43,041 bases of DNA, taken from contig CACXBF010000018.1 in NCBI GenBank assembly GCA_902765855.1, forward strand, positions 1 to 43,041. The letters run 5' to 3'. The stretch comes from an uncultured Ruminococcus sp. GTDB taxonomy: Bacteria > Bacillota > Clostridia > Oscillospirales > Acutalibacteraceae. Position 1 is the stretch's first letter, and the number at the start of each line of letters is the position of its first letter. The position numbers and the translations under genes were made by a program. Shown here piece after piece: positions 24,069-30,668 of the stretch. The notes below the pieces were generated by a model that saw only the letters and a list, made by a program, of their open reading frames with translations, searched no databases and had not been told where the DNA came from.

Positions 24069-24095
24069 GAGATTTTTCCGAAAGGATTTGATTAA

Positions 24096-25037
24096 ATGAC
24101 TATACCTGTTTACCTGTTTTTGGGATTTCTTGAGGGCGGAAAAACTCAGTTCATTCAGGAATCTATGTCTGACAAACGCTTTCACGATGGCGACAGAACA
24201 CTTATTGTTGTTTGTGAAGAGGGTATCGAGGAATTTGATACATCTAAATTCCATGGTGGAAATGTTACAATAGCAGTTATAGAGGACGAATCTGAGCTTA
24301 ATGCAAAGCACCTTGAGGAACTTCGCAAAAAGTGCAGAGCTGAAAGAGTTCTTATCGAATATAACGGTATGTGGCTTATTCAACAGCTTGCCGAAGCACT
24401 TCCTAAAAACTGGCAAATCTATCAGACAATGATGATGCTTGATGCTACAACATTTGATATTTATAATGCTAATATGCGTCAGCTTATGATAGATAAATTC
24501 TCCGCCGCAGAAATGATTGCAATAAATCGTTGCGAGCCTGGCGTTGATAAGGCTAAATTCCATAATGCAGTTCGTGCATTGAATCGCCGGGCAAGTATTG
24601 TTTTTGAATATAAAGATGGTTCTATCGAGCCAGATGACATCAAAGACGAATTGCCATTTGACCTTAAGGCACCTATTGTTGAGATTAAGGACGAAGATTT
24701 TGGCATACTTTATCTTGACGCTATGGACGAGCCTGATAAATATGACGGTAAGGTTATCAGCTATACGGGCATTGTTGCAAAATCCCCTAAACTTCCTAAA
24801 AATACCTTTATCGCAGGGCGCTTCTGTATGACCTGTTGTGCTGAGGATATAAACTATATTGGTTTTGTCTGCAATTCAAATACTGACCTCAAACTAAAAA
24901 ATAAAGGTTGGTATAAGGTTAAAGCTAAGATTAAGGTTGAGAATAATTCAGCTTATCAAGGCGTTGGTCCTGTGTTATATATTCTTGCAGTTGAACCGGG
25001 CAAAAAACCTGATGAAGAGCTTGTTTACTTCACCTAA
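24096..25037 (+). CDS. G3E-like GTPase fused to a DUF1980/YcgR-type C-terminal domain
   Basis: This 313-residue protein has an N-terminal P-loop GFLEGGKT (10-17) and G3E-like layout, but the GCxCC metal motif is absent. At the equivalent of the switch it reads VVCEEGIEEFDTSKF. From about residue 215 an OB-like domain follows, with GRFCMTCCAEDINYIGFVC and GWYKVKAKI. This matches the C-terminus of the TIGR03943/DUF1980 (YcgR) family, which in other Firmicutes belongs to a YcgQ-YcgR membrane pair. It starts 27 bp after the first GTPase, with AAAGGA upstream. I infer a paired metal-handling role; the fusion assignment rests on motif memory. Confidence 0.75.
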   Translation: MTIPVYLFLGFLEGGKTQFIQESMSDKRFHDGDRTLIVVCEEGIEEFDTSKFHGGNVTIAVIEDESELNAKHLEELRKKCRAERVLIEYNGMWLIQQLAEALPKNWQIYQTMMMLDATTFDIYNANMRQLMIDKFSAAEMIAINRCEPGVDKAKFHNAVRALNRRASIVFEYKDGSIEPDDIKDELPFDLKAPIVEIKDEDFGILYLDAMDEPDKYDGKVISYTGIVAKSPKLPKNTFIAGRFCMTCCAEDINYIGFVCNSNTDLKLKNKGWYKVKAKIKVENNSAYQGVGPVLYILAVEPGKKPDEELVYFT

Positions 25038-25051
25038 GGAGCGATTCAGAT

Positions 25052-25309
25052 ATGATATGCGACGATATGCCGCTCTTACTATGGTTTCAGTGCGATAATC
25101 CATTTTCTGAAAGCGAAGGAAATTTTCGCTACTGTCTTTCTCCAAAGGATAATGACGAAAAAGAACGCACTCTACTTTTAGAAATTTGGACTGGAAAGTT
25201 TTGCAAGGAAAAAAGCGAAATTTTGCATAGTCAGGAATTTTCCATGAGCGACGAAGGCATCCAAGAGGCAATCACTGTTATCAAAGAAAAATTAAATACT
25301 ATCGCTTAA
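25052..25309 (+). CDS. Small uncharacterised protein of the GTPase operon
   Basis: I do not recognise this 85-residue protein. It is soluble, acidic, with four Cys and a central strand pair (RTLLLEIWTGKF). It ends in an amphipathic helix (GIQEAITVIKEKLNTI). AAGGAG precedes the start by ten bases, it begins 14 bp after the second GTPase gene, and a terminator follows, so it is the last gene of that operon. Confidence 0.7.
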   Translation: MICDDMPLLLWFQCDNPFSESEGNFRYCLSPKDNDEKERTLLLEIWTGKFCKEKSEILHSQEFSMSDEGIQEAITVIKEKLNTIA

Positions 25310-25315
25310 AATTTT

Positions 25316-25355
25316 AATCCGCCTTTGGTATTTATATCAGAGGCGGATTTTTATA
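25316..25355 (+). terminator. Terminator of the G3E GTPase operon
   Basis: AATCCGCCT / AGGCGGATT closes an imperfect stem with a run of T after it, seven bases past the last stop codon. Confidence 0.9.
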
Positions 25356-25436
25356 TAAAGCTAAAAATCTATTAACTCTTTCAGTTCTCGATATTTGAAT
25401 TTCAGCAGCAGATATATACCTCTTAGCGTAATTTTG

Positions 25437-25465
25437 CTGACAACAAAACTGCATTTATATATAAT
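25437..25465 (+). promoter_or_regulatory. Promoter of the LytTR-DUF3021 operon
   Basis: CTGACA (25437-25442), a 17-bp spacer and TATAAT (25460-25465) lie 30 bp before the LytTR start. Confidence 0.7.
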
Positions 25466-25495
25466 TATCATATCATCAGAAAGGAGGTCTTTAAA

Positions 25496-25927
25496 TTGAA
25501 GGTTCGGATTGAAATAACCGACACAAATAAACCTTACGCAGTTATATACACAAATGAAATTACATCAGAAGTTCAACAGGCAGTTTCATTGCTTGATACT
25601 AAATCAGAACTTATTACCGCAAATGACGATGAAAAAATCGTTATTATTCAACCCACAGAAATTTATATGATTCGTATTGAAAATTCAGAAACCATTATTT
25701 ATTGTGAAAACCATAAGTACTGCTCTAAGAAAAGGCTTTATGAGCTTTTATCATTACTTGGCAAAGATTTTATACAAATCTCAAAAAGTGCAGTAATAAA
25801 TCTTAAACAAATTGATTTTGTTGAACCATCATTCAGCGGTATGATGAAACTTTTTCTAAAAAACAAACAAAGCGAATATATCTCAAGAAAATATCTGCCC
25901 GAATTTAAGAAGTATCTAGGTTTATGA
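25496..25927 (+). CDS. Stand-alone LytTR-family transcription regulator
   Basis: This 143-residue protein starts at TTG 25496, eight bases after AGGAGG. Its C-terminal two-thirds is a LytTR DNA-binding domain: IIQPTEIYMIRIENSETIIYC, a KRLYELLSLL helix, FIQISKSAVINLKQI and KQSEYISRKYLPEFKKYL. There is no receiver domain. LytTR proteins paired with a DUF3021 membrane protein form a known small regulatory unit in which the membrane partner is thought to restrain the regulator, which usually acts on its own operon. Here the partner follows within 15 bp. Confidence 0.88.
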   Translation: MKVRIEITDTNKPYAVIYTNEITSEVQQAVSLLDTKSELITANDDEKIVIIQPTEIYMIRIENSETIIYCENHKYCSKKRLYELLSLLGKDFIQISKSAVINLKQIDFVEPSFSGMMKLFLKNKQSEYISRKYLPEFKKYLGL

Positions 25928-25941
25928 AAGGAGTTTTATTT

Positions 25942-26358
25942 ATGAAAAAATTTTTAGGAAGAACTTTTTTAGGAATTGCTTGGGGCTGCACTATAAACTG
26001 CCTTGTTATGCTTATAATATCATTTTCAGAAGGCAAAATTTATTTTACTGCAAACGAATATCTCAAACAGCTTATCTGTTCAGCGGTTGTCGGAATAGCA
26101 TTTGTATTGCCAACTTTGATATACGAAAACAAAAAGCTCTCACAAGGAATAAAGTGCCTTATTCATCTTGGAATTGGCTTCATTACTTATTTTATTAACG
26201 CATTTATAGCTGGTTGGTTTCCAGTTGGCTTAGACATAAAAATAGTTATAAGCTCTGTTTTAATTATGATTGCACTATCATTTGTAATTTACTTTTTCTT
26301 TTGGCTTTATTATAAAAACGAAGCTAAAAAGATAAATCAAAAAATAAAAAACCATTAA
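25942..26358 (+). CDS. DUF3021 membrane protein, partner of LytTR
   Basis: The 138-residue protein starts at ATG 25942, eight bases after AAAGGAG. An ATG at 25924 overlaps the LytTR stop but lies before the ribosome site. Four hydrophobic helices are visible (near residues 5-25, 42-60, 72-94 and 103-125), with a Lys-rich C-terminal tail, as in DUF3021. It probably senses a membrane condition and modulates the adjacent LytTR protein; the signal is unknown. Confidence 0.82.
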   Translation: MKKFLGRTFLGIAWGCTINCLVMLIISFSEGKIYFTANEYLKQLICSAVVGIAFVLPTLIYENKKLSQGIKCLIHLGIGFITYFINAFIAGWFPVGLDIKIVISSVLIMIALSFVIYFFFWLYYKNEAKKINQKIKNH

Positions 26359-26393
26359 AATAAGTCTTAATTTTTTTAATTTATGTCATATTA

Positions 26394-26440
26394 AAAATCC
26401 TATCTATTAAAGCAATAAATTGCCCAATAGATAGGATTTT
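26394..26440. terminator. Bidirectional terminator between the DUF3021 and HTH regulator genes
   Basis: A 15-bp perfect arm pair (AAAATCCTATCTATT / AATAGATAGGATTTT) with a 17-nt loop lies between two convergent genes. Confidence 0.85.
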
Positions 26441-26452
26441 CTTATATATAAA

Positions 26453-28141
26453 CTAACTTTCCTGCATTGGTGGAGTAAAATTCTCTATTGCCTCTCTAAG
26501 CTTTGGGTGATGAATTATAAAATGAATTGCGGGAGATTTTCCCTTAGAAATCATAACCCACTGCCCTTGATGTATTATTATCTGCAAGTTGCGGAAAGTA
26601 TGTGCAGACGTCTGCTTAAAAATATAATTTGGGTGTTTTTCTTCATACTTCAGGCTTTGCTTTAAATGTTCAAGATAGTCTTCGTATGTATACAATATAT
26701 CATTTTCATAAAACATTCCGGAAAGAAAGAGCGACATAGGATAGTTTTCAAATTCTTCTTTAGTTATATAAGGAATTTCGTCCTCAATGATATTATTTTC
26801 AAGAATTTGTTCAGTAATATGTCTTTGCTGTTCGGCATAAGCCATTATATTCTGTTTGTCTGCTTCTGAAAGATAATATTTTTCTAAAAACTGCTTTAAA
26901 TAATTTTCCTCCATAGTATACAGTGGTAATGAAGATAAAATACTCCTTCTCTTTCCTTCTGTGTGAACATCTGAAAATAAAAACGCATTTAATGCACTTA
27001 CAATATCCTCTCTATAAATATCCATAAGGGAATGTGCATTACTTAACAACTCTTTCGCTCTCTTATTATAATAGGCAACCTCGTCCTTAGATTTTGTAAG
27101 GTAATACTTTCCATCACTATGATAACCAGAAATAGCCTCACCGGATAGTGCAACTGTTCCGGATACTTTAAGGAAATGCAAAAAAACGCTATTCTGTATA
27201 CCTTTTATATAATATGGTGAAATCTGACCTGTCATATACATAGGTATATAGCTTTCAAGCCCGAGCATCATTTCTGAAAACGGTCTATCAACATTATGTA
27301 TCATATTTAGGTGCAAGCCTTTTTTTAGCATCATAGCCATACTTTCCATTGGCATATCACTATACATTATAACCTGTTCCATAGATTTAGAAAGAACTGT
27401 CGCCTTGAGGAAATCAAGCTCACTCTGCATCATATTCTTTAAACCAAAATAGCTTTTTGATGTCGGAAGCTGAAACGGCAACGTTGGTACTTTTAATTCA
27501 TCAAAATGTATGGCCTTAATATATTCATTTAAATCAAATTCATTTAGCTTACTTAAAAAGTTTGATATGTTATTATCACTCTTGCCTTTTCCATCTATAA
27601 GCCATTCTTTTATCTTTTCAAAGCGCTTTGAACTATCGGAAAGTTCTTCTTTTGAACATTCCAAAAGTTCAGAAAGTATTTTTATCTGAGAATCGTCTTC
27701 AATTTCTTTTGCAATACAATTTGCAACTCCCTCTGCAAATTTAACAGGTTCAGCAGGTTGACGAGAACCATTCTTTATTCTGAATATTGTTGAAGAATCA
27801 TAGTTTATATATTTGCAAAGCTTTGACACATTTATATTCATTATTGAAAGTAATGTATTAAAATTTTTTCTTAATTGCTCTCTATCTACTGTACTTACAT
27901 CATCACATTCAAGAAAAGAATCTATAACTGATTTTTTTGTTATATCAAGTTCTTTCTTTTCTGCTAATATAATAATAGCTGCGCAAAGTCTTTCCAAAGC
28001 CTCGCTATTTATTTCAGGAACACGCTCACCAGAACGATAGCGACTGATAGTAGAAGCTGATAAACCCGAAACATTACACAAATCTTTAGCAGTACAATCT
28101 ATACTTTCTATATAATCATTAAGTCTTTCGTTAAATTTCAT
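26453..28141 (-). CDS. Large HTH (XRE-type) regulator with a long C-terminal domain
   Basis: This 562-residue protein has an N-terminal helix-turn-helix (LCNVSGLSASTISRYRSGER, residues about 20-40) and a second XRE-like unit (VSKLCKYINYDSSTIFRIKNG, about 100-120). The remaining 400 residues are soluble and not recognised by me; they are helical with several Met-rich stretches and could be a sensor or helical-repeat domain. GGAGG lies before ATG 28141. It is divergent from the VPQTG surface protein, and a palindrome lies between the two promoters, so it may regulate itself and its neighbour. That is inference. Confidence 0.75.
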   Translation of the reverse strand: MKFNERLNDYIESIDCTAKDLCNVSGLSASTISRYRSGERVPEINSEALERLCAAIIILAEKKELDITKKSVIDSFLECDDVSTVDREQLRKNFNTLLSIMNINVSKLCKYINYDSSTIFRIKNGSRQPAEPVKFAEGVANCIAKEIEDDSQIKILSELLECSKEELSDSSKRFEKIKEWLIDGKGKSDNNISNFLSKLNEFDLNEYIKAIHFDELKVPTLPFQLPTSKSYFGLKNMMQSELDFLKATVLSKSMEQVIMYSDMPMESMAMMLKKGLHLNMIHNVDRPFSEMMLGLESYIPMYMTGQISPYYIKGIQNSVFLHFLKVSGTVALSGEAISGYHSDGKYYLTKSKDEVAYYNKRAKELLSNAHSLMDIYREDIVSALNAFLFSDVHTEGKRRSILSSLPLYTMEENYLKQFLEKYYLSEADKQNIMAYAEQQRHITEQILENNIIEDEIPYITKEEFENYPMSLFLSGMFYENDILYTYEDYLEHLKQSLKYEEKHPNYIFKQTSAHTFRNLQIIIHQGQWVMISKGKSPAIHFIIHHPKLREAIENFTPPMQES

Positions 28142-28169
28142 CTCGTAACCTCCACACCCCTATATGAAA

Positions 28170-28219
28170 ATTATACACCTAATGTTAAGCTATGAAAACT
28201 ATTTTCCAAATTGGAAAAT
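28170..28219 (-). promoter_or_regulatory. Promoter of the HTH regulator with an adjacent palindrome
   Basis: On the minus strand TTTTCA (28198-28193), 17 bp and TATAAT (28175-28170) form a promoter. Just upstream ATTTTCCAAATTGGAAAAT (28201-28219) is a near-perfect odd-centred palindrome, a good operator candidate. A second palindrome ACTATAA-TATC-TTATAGT (28244-28261) covers a plus-strand TATAAT (28246-28251) that may serve the surface-protein gene. Confidence 0.6.
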
Positions 28220-28375
28220 GACATTATGGAAATAATTCACTACACTATAATATCTTATAGTATAATAAAAGTGTAAAAATTTCAAGCCTATGGAGGTGCA
28301 TTTTAGCTATGGTAACTAAAGCCTAAACTAAACAAAGCTAAAATAAATTATTTAGTAAAGCGAGGTTGAGAAAAT

Positions 28376-30469
28376 ATGAAAAAAACATCAATCAAAAAAA
28401 CAAACCAAGTGCTGTCGGTTTTGTTATCGTCTTGTATGCTATTATCAGCTACCACAGCGGCTTCGGCTACCACAACTGAGCCCCTTTCTGACAACAGGCA
28501 GACTCTTGCAGTTCAATCACAAAAAACTGATGTAGACACAACTATTGCCTTTAAACCAGGTTGGACTGGGATAGATATAAGTCCCGGTAATAAAGTAGAC
28601 AGCAACCATCGTGCTTATGGTGAGTTAACACTCGATTCAGACCAACAATATGAAATTATAAACGAATTTTGGGTTCGTGACGACGGCAAAGTAAACTCTT
28701 CATCAGGCAAACATGAATATGATATATTTGAATCTGGTCGTAGCTACACTTATGGTATGGAGCTTAAAGCAAAAGACGGATATAAGTTCAATAAAACTGC
28801 CAAATATCTGATTAGAGACTCTTGGAGTTTTGAAGATATAGATGATGCAATTTGTACTGTTTCTGAAGATGAAAGTATTCTTACTATAAAGAATATGCAC
28901 ACAACGACATTTGAATCTCTTGACAATTACAAAGTAATTGATACGATAGAGGTCAACAATGCTACTCTGACATTCAATGTGGGTGATACTCCTAAATTCA
29001 CAGGCACAGAACCCGAAGACAGTAAATATGGTGTTGTAGAATATTGGCGTGATAATGTCAATGGTGAAGGTATATGTTCAGACCCATTCTTCAATCAGGC
29101 TTTTGAAAAGCATATTGAGAAATTCAAGACAGGTGTTAACTATACATATGATATAGGTTTTGGAATAAAAGGCGATGCATGGGAAGAAGGTTATCGCTTA
29201 GCTGATAGTGTTAAGATTAAAATTAACGGAAAAGATATAGATTTCAGTATTGAAGATATTGATTATAACTGCAGTTATTACGCTGGGACTTCCAATCTTA
29301 TTTCTATGACGCCGACCGAAGCTATTCAAGACAATAAGGTAGATACCAATATCAAGATTACAAACACAATGCTTGATATCTATCCAGGAAACACACCGAG
29401 AGGTCCTCTTTCAGACGGCACTGACGCTCATGGCTATGGTGCAAAAACAAATTCAGAGCAATATGAGCTTACAGATGAATTCTGGGTTCGTGATGATGGT
29501 AAGGTAAATTATTACAGTGACCCATACGGTAGTGAAGGAAAAAACGAATATGGTACTTTTGAAGTCGGCCATAGCTATACCTATGGCATAGAGCTTAAGG
29601 CGAAAAGTGGATATATATTCGACAAAAATGCTGAATATAAAGTAAATGTGGACGGCACAGATATGACTGGTACAACTTCTGTTGTTTCAGAGGACGGCAA
29701 AACTCTTACCATAAAGAATATCAAAACAGAAGAGTTTAAAGCTCCAAGTGCTGATAAAGAAATTAACACAGTAGAAATTAATAATGCAACCCTCAGCTTT
29801 AAGGTTGGAGATGTTCCCGTATTTACAGGAAAAATCGACAATGATATGTATTATATTGACCACGAGAGATGGGATGGCTCAGACAACACTGGCTGGACAT
29901 CATCTGAATACTGGAATCAAAGATATGGCGATTTTGAAGGAAGCTGGGGTATGCCTATTACAGCCTTTGCTGCTAACACAGAATATACCTACGGCGTTTA
30001 TCTGAAGCTGACGAAAAATGCATATAAAGAAGGTTATCGTTTCAGCAAAGATGCTAATAAGCTTAAGTTAATATTAAACGGTCAGACTATCAATTTTAGT
30101 AACCCTGAAAATGATATAAGCACTGACGATTATGATGGCTTCTCAGTATGGTTTAGCAATGTTCTCGTAATGACGCCAACAGAAAACACTGACCCAGATA
30201 ACCCAAGCAACCCTGGCGAGCCAACTACACCTGATAACCCAAGCAATCCTGGCGAACCAACTACACCTGATAACCCAAGCAATCCTGGCGAACCAACTAC
30301 ACCTGATAACCCATCTACCCCGAGCATTCCTAATAATTCTTCCAATCAAAATGGAAAAGTTCCGCAAACTGGTGCAGATAATATGATTATATGGTTTGTT
30401 CTCGGATTAATCTCAAGCGCTTCTATTATTACAGTAACTTTGCAGAGAAAAAAGAATTCCTCTAAGTAA
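28376..30469 (+). CDS. Sortase-anchored (VPQTG) repeat surface protein
   Basis: The 697 residues comprise a signal peptide (to about residue 32, TAASA) and two copies of an A-B domain pair. A units carry EFWVRDDGKV...YTYG(M/I)ELKAK(D/S)GY and a TVSEDESILTIKN or SVVSEDGKTLTIKN end. B units carry VEINNATLSFKVGD..FTG and (K)EGYR...LVMTPTE. Then comes a Pro-rich stalk (PDNPSNPGEPTT, three 12-residue repeats plus a partial) and a sorting signal VPQTG with a hydrophobic helix and RKKNSSK tail. No sortase gene is in the window. The domains are unknown to me and look Ig-like by strand pattern. It is divergent from the large HTH regulator. Confidence 0.87.
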   Translation: MKKTSIKKTNQVLSVLLSSCMLLSATTAASATTTEPLSDNRQTLAVQSQKTDVDTTIAFKPGWTGIDISPGNKVDSNHRAYGELTLDSDQQYEIINEFWVRDDGKVNSSSGKHEYDIFESGRSYTYGMELKAKDGYKFNKTAKYLIRDSWSFEDIDDAICTVSEDESILTIKNMHTTTFESLDNYKVIDTIEVNNATLTFNVGDTPKFTGTEPEDSKYGVVEYWRDNVNGEGICSDPFFNQAFEKHIEKFKTGVNYTYDIGFGIKGDAWEEGYRLADSVKIKINGKDIDFSIEDIDYNCSYYAGTSNLISMTPTEAIQDNKVDTNIKITNTMLDIYPGNTPRGPLSDGTDAHGYGAKTNSEQYELTDEFWVRDDGKVNYYSDPYGSEGKNEYGTFEVGHSYTYGIELKAKSGYIFDKNAEYKVNVDGTDMTGTTSVVSEDGKTLTIKNIKTEEFKAPSADKEINTVEINNATLSFKVGDVPVFTGKIDNDMYYIDHERWDGSDNTGWTSSEYWNQRYGDFEGSWGMPITAFAANTEYTYGVYLKLTKNAYKEGYRFSKDANKLKLILNGQTINFSNPENDISTDDYDGFSVWFSNVLVMTPTENTDPDNPSNPGEPTTPDNPSNPGEPTTPDNPSNPGEPTTPDNPSTPSIPNNSSNQNGKVPQTGADNMIIWFVLGLISSASIITVTLQRKKNSSK
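30193..30312 (+). repeat. 36-bp tandem repeat coding for the Pro-rich stalk
   Basis: Three near-identical 36-bp units code for PDNPSNPGEPTT, followed by a partial unit, just before the sorting signal. Confidence 0.85.
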
Positions 30470-30492
30470 TTTGATATAACTTTCCCAAACCT

Positions 30493-30528
30493 AAGGGCAG
30501 TGATGAGCTTATTCATCGCTGCCCTTAA
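30493..30528. terminator. Strong hairpin after the surface-protein gene
   Basis: AAGGGCAG-T-GATGA pairs with TCATC-G-CTGCCCTT (one mismatch) 23 bp after the stop. There is no T-run on either strand, so it may be a transcript-stabilising hairpin rather than an intrinsic terminator. Confidence 0.55.
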
Positions 30529-30567
30529 CTATTACCCTAAAACAAAATAAACAGATTTATCCGCTAC

Positions 30568-30596
30568 TTGTGTTTTTCGACAATATAAAGTATAAT
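30568..30596 (+). promoter_or_regulatory. Probable promoter of the 30669 gene
   Basis: TTGTGT (30568-30573), a 17-bp spacer and TATAAT (30591-30596). The -35 is weak. Confidence 0.5.
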
Positions 30597-30668
30597 AATA
30601 ATATAATTGGCTAATTATATAGAAAATCGACAGCCATACTTTATACTATAAAAGTGGAGGTAATTATT

